From the NCBI RefSeq assembly GCF_018327705.1, contig NZ_BNEM01000002.1, forward strand, positions 868,001 to 932,000: DNA of 64,000 nt. Direction: 5' to 3'. Shown in pieces: positions 50,844-60,401 of the stretch; the stretch's first letter is position 1; every line of letters starts with the position of its first letter. A model generated the notes under the pieces. It was given only the letters and a program-made list of their open reading frames with translations. It did not search any database and was not told the DNA's origin. The translations under genes and the position numbers were made by a program. Source of the DNA: Catellatospora sp. TT07R-123. GTDB lineage: Bacteria > Actinomycetota > Actinomycetes > Mycobacteriales > Micromonosporaceae.

Positions 50844-53800
50844 CGGGTGATCTCCTCAAGGTCGCGCAGGAGCTCCGATGCGGTGACCGGGTCCAGCACG
50901 TCGAAGGTGGTCGTGCTGCGCTCGGCCCACCACCGGGTGTCGCCGGGGCTGTGGATCCAGACCCGGGGCAGCTTCTGCTCCGGGAACATGTCGATGACGC
51001 CGATGGCGATGCCGGGATCCAGCTCGACCATCACGGTCCGGTTGCCGGGCACGTCGCGCTCCATCCAGCCCTGGTGGCCCGCGTCCTGCGGGGCGCCCCG
51101 CCGCCAGCCGCGCCGCTCCAGCCCGACCACCCGCCCGGTCGGGATCGTCACCTCACCGAACCTGGTGAGCACGGTGGCGGCTAGCTCCTGCTCGGACAGC
51201 CCATACGTCTCGCGGCCCAGCTGCGGGAACGGCTGCAGAATCTCGTAGTCGGCGAACACCCCGGCCCAGGCCCCCAGCATCCCGCCCAGCTCGGCGGGGT
51301 GCGCGACGCCGACGATCGCGTCGTCGGGCAGCACCAGCGTCTCGTCCTCGACGTCGGCGAAGCTGCGGTCCTCGGCCACCCGCAGTGCCCCGACCAGCGT
51401 CCCGGACTCGTCGTAGCGGCCCCAGACCAGCCGTCGCACGATGTGCCACAGCAGCGGGTGCCCGACCAGCAGCCGCCCGAACTCCTCGCCGGTCCAGCGG
51501 CGCCGCGTCACCATCGCCTGTTCCAGCCGCCGGATGTTGTCGGCGGCCACGGTGCGCACATCCTTCTTCAGCCCGCCGAACCGCTGGTAGGCCGCCGGGG
51601 CGAGCTCCGGGTCGTCGGCCGCGCCGGGCTTGGGCAGGTCCTTGCGGCGCTTGCCGTCAGGGTCGGCGACATACGGCTTGAGCTGCTCGTCGAAGCCGAC
51701 GACGAACTGCCGACGGCCGTAGTCGAGCAGCAGGCTGCCATCGGCGGACAGCCCGAAGTCGGGCACCAGCCGGTCGGCCAGCTGCGCCGCCGACAGGCCG
51801 AGCTGCGCCGCGACGTCGCTCATCTTCTGCCGCGCCTTGTCCTTCAGCCCGCTGAACTTCACCTTCTCGGCGATGCCGTGCAGGTGCATCAGCGCCGTGT
51901 CCGACCCGATGACGGCCAGCACGTCCAGACCGGTGACGGCACGGCTGTGCCCGCCCTCACCGGGCCAGGTCCGGATCAGCGGCGCGAGCCGGCGCACGGT
52001 GTCATCGTCGCCGAACACGCCGAGGGCGTGCATGGCCCAGCTCTCCTTCGCCGGGTAGCCGACCGACTGCCAGCGGCTGAACAGCGACCACGCGAACTCG
52101 GCCAGGCTGCGCTGGTCGCAGGCCTGCCGCACCAGCGCGATCCCGGCGTACGGCTCGCCCGGCTTGGACACCGCCAGCATGGTCAGCAGGTGCCGGGCCG
52201 CCTGCGGCGACAGCGCGCCCGCCCCACCACGCACCTGCACCGGGGCCAGCAGCACCGGGTCGGCCCACGCGGGCACGACCGGCATCTTCGCCGGAAGGGC
52301 GTCCAGCGGATCCGCGGCGAGCAGGTCGTCGATCGCGGCGCGGGCGGCAGGGCCGTAGCCGTCGGCGGCCCCGGTCACCGCGTCGCGGTGGCCCATCGCC
52401 GCCAGCGCGGTCAGCGCCTCCTCAGCCTGCCGCCGGGCCGTGCCCGCCTTGCCCAGCGCCTGCGGCACCAGTGCCCGCGCGGCCGCGTCCGGGTGCCGGG
52501 ACAGCCACGCCTGCGCACTGCCGCGCACCGACTTCAGCCGGGCCAGGACGTCGGCCATGACCGCGGCCACCGGCGCGGACGCGAACGGGACCAGCGCCGG
52601 AACCGCCTGCTGCGCGCTGCGCCGGACGGCGTCCAGCCCCATCGGCACCGCCTTGGCCTCGAACCGGGCGATGACACCGCGCAGCCATTCGGAGGCGTCC
52701 CACAGGTCGTCGGGGCGCCACCGCTCGATGAGCGGCTCGGCCAGTGCCTGCGGCCCCGACAGGAACAGCGCGATCTGATCCAACCGGTAGGCACGGCCCT
52801 GGCCGACCTCGGCGATGTGCGCGGCCACCGTCTCCCAGGACTCACCGCGGCCCGGACTGTAGGACGCGTACCACCCGCTGGTGGTCGCCCAGTTCTCGCG
52901 CTCGCCCGGCAGCCAGACCACACTCACCTCGTCGGGGCAGGTCAGGCCTTCGATCACGACTGGCTTGCGGATCTTGCGCGCGCGGGTCCACGGCGGGCTG
53001 ACCAGCACCGGCGGCAGCGCGTCCGGCGCGGCCACCGCCATCGCGGCGGCAGCTGCGGCGATCGCGGTGATGCGCTGCGCGGCGGCGGCCCCGACCAGCG
53101 GAAGCACCTCGTCCACCAGGTCCGGGTGGCCCAGCACGTGTACGCGCAGCAGCTCACCGGCGGTGCTGCCGCCGTGCTCGGCGAGCATCCGCATGGCCCG
53201 GCGCGGGTAGCGCGCGGCCGCCTGCTGCAGCACGGGCGGGGTGTACTTGTGCTCGATCCGGTCGAGCAGCGCCGCCATCGCCTCGTCGGTGGGCAGCTCG
53301 GACAGCGTCGACAGGACGGCGCGCTGGGCGTCGGCGCCCCAGTCGCCGTCGAACCAGACCCCCAGCAGCGGCACCGCGGCCGACGGCCCCAGCCCGTCCA
53401 CGGCCGTGGCCAGAATGGCAGGCAGGCCGCCCGGATACCACTGCGGCACGTGCTTGATGATCGATTCGAGCTGAGCCGGAGTACCCACGGAGTGAACCAG
53501 CGCGCCGACGAGATAGGTGTTGACCTGCACCGCCTCGACGCAGTCGGCGTCGACCCAGTCGGTCCGCGACGGCACCAGGAACGACACGGCCATGCGCTGG
53601 TGTATCCCGAGCTCGCGCGATTCGGTGAGGGCCGCGACAACGGCGGCGTATTCGGCCTCGGACGCGCCGGCCACCGCCGCGCGCACCCGGGCGGCCAGAG
53701 CCCCCAGGTCCCCGCCCAGCCACCCCGACGGACGTTGCGCGGCCGCCAGCCGTCTAACCTGCCACGGCCGGTCGCGCGCGATGTAGGAGCTGTCGCCGCA

Positions 53801-54271
53801 CCGCAACGAGTTCAGCTCGCACACGGCCTGCGCCGCGAACACCAGGCCGCGCTGGATCAGCCAGGCGTCGGCGAGGGCGGGCAGGGTCGTGCTCTGCTGG
53901 TAGCCGATCCGGCTGGCGATCACCGCGGTCACGGCGGCGGCGCCCAGCGGCACGGCGTCGGCGGCACCGTCGAGATAGGCGGTGGCGGGCTGCTTCAGGT
54001 CGCGGTCGGACCCGTCCAGCGCCAGGCACGGAAGCACCCAGTTGCGGTGGAAGTCCAGCGCCTTGGCGGCCACCGCCGTCGCCTCGGGGTCAGGCCGCTT
54101 CCTGCTCACCGGCACCCCGCCGCGACGCGGGAGGACGCTGCGCCGCCAGCCCGTCGGCATGGTGAAGGAGTTCTCATCGGCGGTCCCCACGGCATCGCCG
54201 GTCCCGCGGACCGTCCCAGCCTGCTCGGCGCCGAGCGTGCCCGTAGCGGTGGCGTCCTCGACGTGGCCCAT
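50840..54271 (-). CDS. DUF4132-family giant helical-repeat protein (YehI/MolR-like)
   Basis: 1143 residues from the ATG at 54271 with GGAAGG upstream; an ATG at 54295 is an alternative. The protein is mostly helical repeats. The C-terminal DUF4132 block is clear (RRQFVVGFDEQLKPYV, GKRRKDLPKPGAADD, RFGGLKKDVRTVA, RRLVWGRYDESG). It is the first gene of an operon matching E. coli yehI-yehL-yehM-yehP-yehQ in content and order. It may recruit targets to the MoxR-vWA machine; this is inference. Confidence 0.85.
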   Translation of the reverse strand: MGHVEDATATGTLGAEQAGTVRGTGDAVGTADENSFTMPTGWRRSVLPRRGGVPVSRKRPDPEATAVAAKALDFHRNWVLPCLALDGSDRDLKQPATAYLDGAADAVPLGAAAVTAVIASRIGYQQSTTLPALADAWLIQRGLVFAAQAVCELNSLRCGDSSYIARDRPWQVRRLAAAQRPSGWLGGDLGALAARVRAAVAGASEAEYAAVVAALTESRELGIHQRMAVSFLVPSRTDWVDADCVEAVQVNTYLVGALVHSVGTPAQLESIIKHVPQWYPGGLPAILATAVDGLGPSAAVPLLGVWFDGDWGADAQRAVLSTLSELPTDEAMAALLDRIEHKYTPPVLQQAAARYPRRAMRMLAEHGGSTAGELLRVHVLGHPDLVDEVLPLVGAAAAQRITAIAAAAAAMAVAAPDALPPVLVSPPWTRARKIRKPVVIEGLTCPDEVSVVWLPGERENWATTSGWYASYSPGRGESWETVAAHIAEVGQGRAYRLDQIALFLSGPQALAEPLIERWRPDDLWDASEWLRGVIARFEAKAVPMGLDAVRRSAQQAVPALVPFASAPVAAVMADVLARLKSVRGSAQAWLSRHPDAAARALVPQALGKAGTARRQAEEALTALAAMGHRDAVTGAADGYGPAARAAIDDLLAADPLDALPAKMPVVPAWADPVLLAPVQVRGGAGALSPQAARHLLTMLAVSKPGEPYAGIALVRQACDQRSLAEFAWSLFSRWQSVGYPAKESWAMHALGVFGDDDTVRRLAPLIRTWPGEGGHSRAVTGLDVLAVIGSDTALMHLHGIAEKVKFSGLKDKARQKMSDVAAQLGLSAAQLADRLVPDFGLSADGSLLLDYGRRQFVVGFDEQLKPYVADPDGKRRKDLPKPGAADDPELAPAAYQRFGGLKKDVRTVAADNIRRLEQAMVTRRRWTGEEFGRLLVGHPLLWHIVRRLVWGRYDESGTLVGALRVAEDRSFADVEDETLVLPDDAIVGVAHPAELGGMLGAWAGVFADYEILQPFPQLGRETYGLSEQELAATVLTRFGEVTIPTGRVVGLERRGWRRGAPQDAGHQGWMERDVPGNRTVMVELDPGIAIGVIDMFPEQKLPRVWIHSPGDTRWWAERSTTTFDVLDPVTASELLRDLEEITR

Positions 54272-54496
54272 GCCGCACCTTCCCGCAAGATCCATGGTTG
54301 ATCGCGAGCAGGCTAATGGGCACGGTGCGATCACGCAGCCCGCCTGCCTGCACCCCATCGGTCCGGGGTGGCGACAAGGTAGCGGGCCCCACCGACAGAA
54401 CCCGGCCCGGCCACGGTCTGCGCGCATGCACGTGGGCGGCAGTGCCCGGTCCCTACCGTCGAAGACGCGCCCATACCGGGCTGCCCCGGGCCGTGT

Positions 54497-57139
54497 TCAA
54501 GATCTGATGCCCCCAGGATGGCGCGATTCGGCCTTGCCGAGAATTTGCCGCACCAACGTCGTCAGCGCTTCCTTCACCGATGAGCGATCGCGGGCGTCCA
54601 TCAATACGATCGGCACCTCCGCATCGACGTCCAAGGCCTCTCGAAGATCCGCTGCGCTGTAGGCGCGCGCGCCGTCGAAACAATTGACGCCGAGGACAAA
54701 GGGCGTGCCGCTCTGTTCGAGGTAGTCGATGGCGGCGAAGCTGTCGGCCAGCCGCCGGGTGTCTGCCAGCACCAGGGCCCCCGAACTCCCCGTCAGGAGT
54801 CCGTCCCAGAGATACCAGAAGCGGTTCGTGCCTGGAGTGCCGAACAGGTAAAGGACAACTCTCGGGGCAAGCGTGACCCGGCCGAAGTCCATTACGACGG
54901 TGGAAGTGGTCTTGTATGGAACACCGGTGGTGTCGTCCGTACCGATGCCATGTCTGGTGATCACTTCTTCCGTTCTCAGCGGGGTGACCTCGGACACGGC
55001 GTCGATCGCCGTGGTCTTTCCGGAGCCGAATCCACCCACGATCGCCAGCTTCATTCCGACCGGTCGCGATGTTTCAGGCCGACCGTGGAAGGTTCGCTTA
55101 GCCCGATTGGGACATATCACGATGTCCTTGGCGAAGCCACTCCGGGTGGGTGGGGTGCGATGGTTGATACGCGCCAGGGCATGGAGCCCGACGAAGACGT
55201 CTTCTATGGTCAGATCGTCCGGGGCACCGACCACGCCGTCGTGCAACAGCTGGATCAGGTCGGTCGAAGGATTGGGTCCAGAATTCAATACGTACACGTT
55301 GCGTTCGGCGAAGAACACCACGGGCAGCTGGGCGGCGGGATCGTGGTGGATCAGGACGACGGCAGATGCGCTTGTTCCCCGCAGCAGGTCGACCACCTTG
55401 CTGAAGGGTTTGATGGACCCGTTCCAGTAGATGAGCAGTACCCCCGTGGTTTCGTACGCCAGGTCATCGATGTGGTCAGAGAACAAGCTGCTTCGCGTGA
55501 CCATCGCTTCTGCCCGGATGCCGGCGTAGTCGGTGAATGCTTGATAGAGGTCAGGAGTACCGTCGATCAGCAGGATCCGGGAGCTGGGGTGTTGCAGGCT
55601 CATGATCGATCCTGCCGGCTCGGATGCGGGCTGCGGCGCGGGCTCGAACCGGTCCTCGGCACCGTCGAGACGTTGCAGCACCTGTTCACGGATTCGCGCG
55701 AACGGACGGCTGAGCGGTGACAGCGGAAGGTCGCCGTCAGGGCTGGGAGTGGTGATCGAGCCGCCCGGTGTCCGGGCGTCTATATGGGCCGAGGCCGTGC
55801 CGAGTACCTGGATCACCTCGTCCTCGCGCACCGCGCCCAGGAGGACCTCGCGTACGCCAGGAGCGAAGTCGTACATGGCGTCCGAGCCGGTGACCAGGCC
55901 GCTGTAAAGCACTTCGGCGAGATGCGCCGGCCCGGATCCCGGCATCATCGTGTCCTGGATCAGCCGCATCAGGGACGGATGCAGCGGAACAGCCGACAGG
56001 TAGCCCGCGAGCCGGTAGGCGTCGGCAGAGGCCTCGGCCCTGAAGCGAAGCACTCGATCAACCGGCGACAATCGTGCCGTCGTGTTCGGTGCAAGGACCG
56101 CGCTTGCGCCACGGGGTCTGGCGTTGGCGATCGCCGCATCCACGCCACCGTCAGCCGATCCGGCGACGAGGCGAGCCCACCGATTCAACCAGTCGGGACG
56201 GAATTCGAGCACGGGAATGGCGCCGGACTCCCGTTTAGGCCTTCGCCATGGATAGTCCCGGCGCTGGATCATCAGCTCGCGGTTGGGCCGGGCGAATCCG
56301 CTGGCGCTCAGGTGAACCGCGACCGGCGGCAGGGAGGTGCGCGACCACAGGCGTTCTGGCAGCGGTTGCAGGATCGCCACCGGACCTTGACGGGCCCACT
56401 GCCGCAGCGCCCGGTGGATCTGGGGCTGCTCCCACCCGGTGCCCACGCAATCGCTGAACACGAGGACGAGCGTGGGACGTCCCGGACTCGTGAGCCTTCC
56501 CCCGTCAGCCGACAGGTGGACCCGCCCCGACGGCTCGACGACCAGCCCATGCCTGGACACCCTGCGGAAGGCCCCGAGTTGACGGAAGACGGCCTCGACC
56601 TCAGTGACGGCGCCTGCCCACAGGCTGCTTGCCGGGGTGTGCTCGACGATGAGTGCCAGGTCCAGCGCGCGGTCGGGTCTAGGCGTCACGATCGGGCGCC
56701 AGCTGCGACGCTCGGCATACCAGCGCGCGGTCTCCTCCTCGTCGAGCTCGAAACGATCCCGGGACAGCGCCATGCGTTTGAGCGGACGAAGCGCCCGCAG
56801 CAGATCCAACGTAGCCGGGCGGCCGCGTACGGACGTCGTCTGCACCCTCCGTGCGGTGACAGCCTCCTCAGGCGGCGTCTCGGCGTGGCTGACAGCCGAC
56901 TGCTGCTTCTTGGGCGGAGAGGCGTGCAGCGTGACGGGATCCTTGATCGGCATATCAGGTGGCGGTAGCGGCTCCCGGTCCGGTGCCGTGCGGTAGCCGT
57001 CTGCCGGACCTGGCTGCTGCACGGGTGCGGCCTCCCGACGTGGAAGGTGGCCGGCCAGCCATAACGCCTCGGCGATCTCCAGAGGATCGAGCGTGGTCTC
57101 CGCCTCGGAGAGCACGGCGAGAAGCCGTTCGATCGACAT
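54497..57139 (-). CDS. SAV_2336/vWA-like protein fused to a conservon-type (CvnD/MglA-like) GTPase
   Basis: 880 residues. The region 145-470 is SAV_2336-like, a vWA-type fold (LDLALIVEHTPASSLWAGAV, VLVFSDCVGTGW, then PVAILQPLPERLW), with the MIDAS D-x-S-x-S replaced by EHTPAS. Residues 520-670 resemble a receiver-like alpha-beta domain (SRILLIDGTPDLYQAFTDYA). Residues 690-875 are a CvnD-type GTPase: IVGGFGSGKTTAI (P-loop), TTSTVVMDFG, LYLFGTPGTNRFWYLWDGLL and VNCFDGA. Such GTPases are usually separate genes beside roadblock proteins. It is the last gene of the VMAP-type operon. Confidence 0.8.
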   Translation of the reverse strand: MSIERLLAVLSEAETTLDPLEIAEALWLAGHLPRREAAPVQQPGPADGYRTAPDREPLPPPDMPIKDPVTLHASPPKKQQSAVSHAETPPEEAVTARRVQTTSVRGRPATLDLLRALRPLKRMALSRDRFELDEEETARWYAERRSWRPIVTPRPDRALDLALIVEHTPASSLWAGAVTEVEAVFRQLGAFRRVSRHGLVVEPSGRVHLSADGGRLTSPGRPTLVLVFSDCVGTGWEQPQIHRALRQWARQGPVAILQPLPERLWSRTSLPPVAVHLSASGFARPNRELMIQRRDYPWRRPKRESGAIPVLEFRPDWLNRWARLVAGSADGGVDAAIANARPRGASAVLAPNTTARLSPVDRVLRFRAEASADAYRLAGYLSAVPLHPSLMRLIQDTMMPGSGPAHLAEVLYSGLVTGSDAMYDFAPGVREVLLGAVREDEVIQVLGTASAHIDARTPGGSITTPSPDGDLPLSPLSRPFARIREQVLQRLDGAEDRFEPAPQPASEPAGSIMSLQHPSSRILLIDGTPDLYQAFTDYAGIRAEAMVTRSSLFSDHIDDLAYETTGVLLIYWNGSIKPFSKVVDLLRGTSASAVVLIHHDPAAQLPVVFFAERNVYVLNSGPNPSTDLIQLLHDGVVGAPDDLTIEDVFVGLHALARINHRTPPTRSGFAKDIVICPNRAKRTFHGRPETSRPVGMKLAIVGGFGSGKTTAIDAVSEVTPLRTEEVITRHGIGTDDTTGVPYKTTSTVVMDFGRVTLAPRVVLYLFGTPGTNRFWYLWDGLLTGSSGALVLADTRRLADSFAAIDYLEQSGTPFVLGVNCFDGARAYSAADLREALDVDAEVPIVLMDARDRSSVKEALTTLVRQILGKAESRHPGGIRS

Positions 57140-57143
57140 AACG

Positions 57144-58133
57144 CTAGTCCGACGAGTTCAGCTGCCGCAGGATCAGATCGGCCAGGTGTTGCCGCGCGCC
57201 GCGGTTTTCTCCGGCGGCCCTGCTCACCAGGTAGACGGCGTTGAGTAGCTGGTCGGTGGCCATCTCGCCGGTCTTGCGGCGGTCCAGGAAGGTGGCGATG
57301 AGGTCCTCGCTCGCATTCGCCTGAGCATCACCCAGGTGTGCCCGCACGATCGCACCGAGCCTGGCGTGATCCGGCGACGGCAGGTCCAGCCGCACGCATC
57401 GGCGTAGGAACGCCGACGGGAACTCGCGTTCCTGGTTGCTGGTCATGATGACCAGCGGAAATGCCCGGCATGCCACGTGACCGCCCTTGACCAGGACCTT
57501 GGGTCCGAGATCGGCCGGCGCCAGCCACACCTCGGGGGTGGTGTCGGCGATACGGGCCAGTTCGGGAATTTCGTAGTCGCCCTCTTCGAAGATGTTCAGC
57601 AGGTCGTTGGGAAAGTCGAAGTCGCTCTTGTCGATCTCGTCGATGAGCAGCACGCGCGGGATGCGGTACGGCGCCAGTGCCGTCCCCAGCGCTCCCAGTC
57701 TCAGGTAGCGGCCGAGGTCGGCACCGATGGCGGCGGCGCTGCTGGCGTCCTCGATACGCCCGATCGCGTCATACCGGTAGAGGCCGTCCCGCAGGGTCGA
57801 TCGGCTCGTGATCGGCCAGCGCAACACGGCGCCCAGGCGCAGCTCATGCGCCACCGCGTATGCCAAGGTCGACTTGCCCACGCCCGGCTCACCGGTCACC
57901 AGCAGCGGACGGCGCAGATAGAGTGCCGTGTTGACCAACTCGACCGTGCCGGGGTCGGCCTGGTACGTGGTGGCCAGCGCATTGCGCCGCTGGCCGTGGG
58001 AGGACTCGTCGACGCGATCGAACTCCCCCGCAGGACCGCCGGCGAACTCCCGCCACGGCGGCGGTGCGGGCAGCCGCGCGATGCCGTCATGGGGCTCGCC
58101 CGTTCCTCGGAAGATCAACCAGTCAGCACTCAT
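57144..58133 (-). CDS. MoxR-type AAA+ ATPase of a VMAP system
   Basis: 329 residues. Walker A GEPGVGKSTLAYAVAHEL near 82-99, Walker B VLLIDEIDKSDFDFPNDLL, sensor PLVIMTSNQEREFPSAF and the Arg finger LRRCVRLDLP are intact. The ATG overlaps the trypsin gene's stop by four bases. It lies between the trypsin/VMAP-C and SAV_2336-like genes, as expected for the MoxR member of a ternary VMAP system. Confidence 0.9.
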   Translation of the reverse strand: MSADWLIFRGTGEPHDGIARLPAPPPWREFAGGPAGEFDRVDESSHGQRRNALATTYQADPGTVELVNTALYLRRPLLVTGEPGVGKSTLAYAVAHELRLGAVLRWPITSRSTLRDGLYRYDAIGRIEDASSAAAIGADLGRYLRLGALGTALAPYRIPRVLLIDEIDKSDFDFPNDLLNIFEEGDYEIPELARIADTTPEVWLAPADLGPKVLVKGGHVACRAFPLVIMTSNQEREFPSAFLRRCVRLDLPSPDHARLGAIVRAHLGDAQANASEDLIATFLDRRKTGEMATDQLLNAVYLVSRAAGENRGARQHLADLILRQLNSSD

Positions 58134-59962
58134 GACATCCTCTCCTCGGGACGGACCAGCCGGTCGTGGGGCGGCCGGCGCCCCGGGTCGTCATAGAGCA
58201 GCACGAGATCATCGGCGAGCCGGTCGCCGGCCGCGGCATCACTACGCAACTTCCTGACCCGTTCGGGCAGCTCGGTCATGCTCACCCCGGCCAGGGCACC
58301 GCGCAGTCGCTCGACGAAGTCCTCACCGGGACATGCCCCACCCGGGCAGTCCGCGCAGTAGCCCCGCCGCCAGATCATCACCGGAACCCCGGCCGGAACT
58401 CCGACCTCAAGCGCGGACCTGCCGCCGGACCGCAAGGGGGAGGAGGCGAACGCCAGCGCAGACCGTCGATGGTCGCCCTCCAGCCAGCCCTCGACAGCTT
58501 CATGACTGCGATCGTCTGAGCAGGGCACCGACTCGATCCTGGCACCGAGGTCGGCGTGTGCGCCCCGCTCCCAACGCTTCTGCCAGGCGGGGGCGCCGCG
58601 CATGTCCTCCAGCCGGGACTGGTCTCGCACGATCACGGCATGCGTGCGGCCCACCGCACTCCAGGGCTTGTCATCCGGCCACAGGTTCCAGGTCTCGACG
58701 TCGAGTTCGAGCAGCTGCTGCGGGAGGAACATCTCGACCATGATCTCGGTACAGTCCGGAGCCATGGCGGTCAGCTGGCGGGGCAGCTCGTCGCGGATGA
58801 GCCGGATCGCCTGCGGCAAGGTTAGCGGTTCGGTGTCCAGAGGCAGCGGGATGATCGTCGCCTCGTTGAAGTATCGCCAGATCGTCACCGCGAATCTGTC
58901 GTGTGCGGCCCCGGTCGGACGCAGGCGCACCATCAGCGACGACGGCTGGGTGAATGCTGCGGCGCCGTTCAGTCGCGCCACGGCGGCCTTGCCCAGCCTG
59001 AGTCGGCCGGCGGTCAGCAGCGTCCAGTCGCGAACCGCTTGGCCCTCCCTGCCGGACATGCCTGCGGCCAGGTCGGCCGCATAGCGCAGCACGTAGGGCA
59101 GCTCCCCGGCGGAAGGGGCGACCTGCCCGGACAGGTCGGTAACGACATCCGACGCGTCGACCAGGTCGCGTGCGGGCGGTAGGCACTCGCGTCCGGCCGC
59201 GCGCATGAATCGGCCCGCGTGATCGCTCGGCACCTCGGTCTCCGCGAGCAGCGCCCGCAACTGCCGCAGCTCGACGGGCAGGATCTCGTGCGGCCTGGTC
59301 CGCGTGAGCGCGTCCGCGGCCGTGGACCACTCCCGCTCGACGCCGAAGTATCGGTCCTGCCCGCGAATCAGCCTGCGGTAGAGCTCGGGATCGGCCGATC
59401 GCAAAGCCCAGATCGGTATGGCGAGGCCACCGCGATCGGAGTCCTGCTGCCTGCTGACCTTGGTGACCCCGCACACCCCACCGGTCTTCAGGTTCAGCAC
59501 CGGGCCGCCCGACATACCCGCCGCTATCTCACGGCCGCCGAGCACCAGCATCTCGCCGTCGAAGTCGTACGTGCCGTCGAAGGTCGGCGACGCCGAACTC
59601 TGTCTCAGCTCCCCGCCATAGATCTTCGAGAAGCCGACGGCATGCAGCGGCGAGCCGGGCGACGGCAGCCTCTGATCCCACCAGACGCAACGACTGCTCT
59701 CAATGTCCGAGGAAGTCTCGATGATGGCCAGATCCGGGTATGGGGCCACGGTCGACGTCCCCAGCGGTGATGCGAAGACGACCTTTCCCTCCCAGGCGGC
59801 CGCCCCCTGCCGCAGGGTCACCACACGTTTGCGTCCCACCACGTGCGCGCACGTCACCACGAGCCCCGGTGCCGCGAAGAACCCGCTACCGGTCTGCGTC
59901 TCGCCCTTGACCTGCACCAGGCAGCCGCGTAGCGACCGAACGATCACATCGGTCGGCTCCAT
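58130..59962 (-). CDS. trypsin-like protease with VMAP-C-type C-terminal domain
   Basis: 610 residues. The chymotrypsin-fold triad is complete: His40 in LVVTCAHVVG, Asp77 in PYPDLAIIE and Ser151 in AGMSGGPVLN. There is no signal peptide, so it is a cytoplasmic effector-type protease. A helical middle (about 225-300) leads into a VMAP-C-like domain (300-600; LMVRLRPTG, FAVTIWRYF, then VEMFLPQQLLELDVETWNL). In VMAP systems the protease is thought to be unleashed after the MoxR-vWA-VMAP complex senses an invader. Confidence 0.85.
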   Translation of the reverse strand: MEPTDVIVRSLRGCLVQVKGETQTGSGFFAAPGLVVTCAHVVGRKRVVTLRQGAAAWEGKVVFASPLGTSTVAPYPDLAIIETSSDIESSRCVWWDQRLPSPGSPLHAVGFSKIYGGELRQSSASPTFDGTYDFDGEMLVLGGREIAAGMSGGPVLNLKTGGVCGVTKVSRQQDSDRGGLAIPIWALRSADPELYRRLIRGQDRYFGVEREWSTAADALTRTRPHEILPVELRQLRALLAETEVPSDHAGRFMRAAGRECLPPARDLVDASDVVTDLSGQVAPSAGELPYVLRYAADLAAGMSGREGQAVRDWTLLTAGRLRLGKAAVARLNGAAAFTQPSSLMVRLRPTGAAHDRFAVTIWRYFNEATIIPLPLDTEPLTLPQAIRLIRDELPRQLTAMAPDCTEIMVEMFLPQQLLELDVETWNLWPDDKPWSAVGRTHAVIVRDQSRLEDMRGAPAWQKRWERGAHADLGARIESVPCSDDRSHEAVEGWLEGDHRRSALAFASSPLRSGGRSALEVGVPAGVPVMIWRRGYCADCPGGACPGEDFVERLRGALAGVSMTELPERVRKLRSDAAAGDRLADDLVLLYDDPGRRPPHDRLVRPEERMS

Positions 59963-59975
59963 GCCGTGTCCCGCC

Positions 59976-60278
59976 TCAGGGCTTTGCCGACCAGCTGGCC
60001 GTGACCTTCACCGACGCATCCGCATGCACCCCGACCAGCGCCGCGACGACCCCCTCCTCGGCCAGCGCGAGCTCCAGACCGAACTCGACGGTGAGGTCGT
60101 CCGGCCGCAGGCCCTCAAGGCCTTTCTGGACGTTGGACACGACACCGCGCACTGCCTCGGTGAACCCTTCGACGCTCCGTAGCTTCTCGCCGAAACCCAC
60201 GTCGCTCGGCCCGCTGCTCGTCACCCTCGCCCAGATCTTTTCCCCATCGGGCAGCTGGACCTGAATCAACTCTGTCAT
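59976..60278 (-). CDS. trypsin-co-occurring domain protein (Trypco1 / CU044_2847 family)
   Basis: 100 residues. It starts TELIQVQLPDGEKIWARVTS; SVEGFTEAVRGVVSNVQKGL and RPDDLTVEFGLELALAEEGV follow, then a C-terminal strand VKVTASWSAKP. This is the typical Trypco1 pattern of two strands, a helix and an 'EFG' strand found beside trypsin-like conflict proteases. It probably binds or restrains the protease. First gene of the VMAP-type operon, 13 bases before the trypsin gene. Confidence 0.85.
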   Translation of the reverse strand: MTELIQVQLPDGEKIWARVTSSGPSDVGFGEKLRSVEGFTEAVRGVVSNVQKGLEGLRPDDLTVEFGLELALAEEGVVAALVGVHADASVKVTASWSAKP

Positions 60279-60401
60279 CGATCAGGATTGTCGTCGAGGG
60301 GCATCGACACAGTCAATTTGGCCACGTTCCCCGGGTAGTTCGTCGCCTCAGCCGGACCTGTCACGGAAGCAGCCGGAGCGGCGGCCGACGCGGCAGTGAC
60401 G

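Noticed and set aside
48162..51248. 1028-codon plus-strand open frame across the DUF5682 and MoxR genes
   Set aside because: It runs antisense to three clearly recognisable genes and has shadow-type composition.
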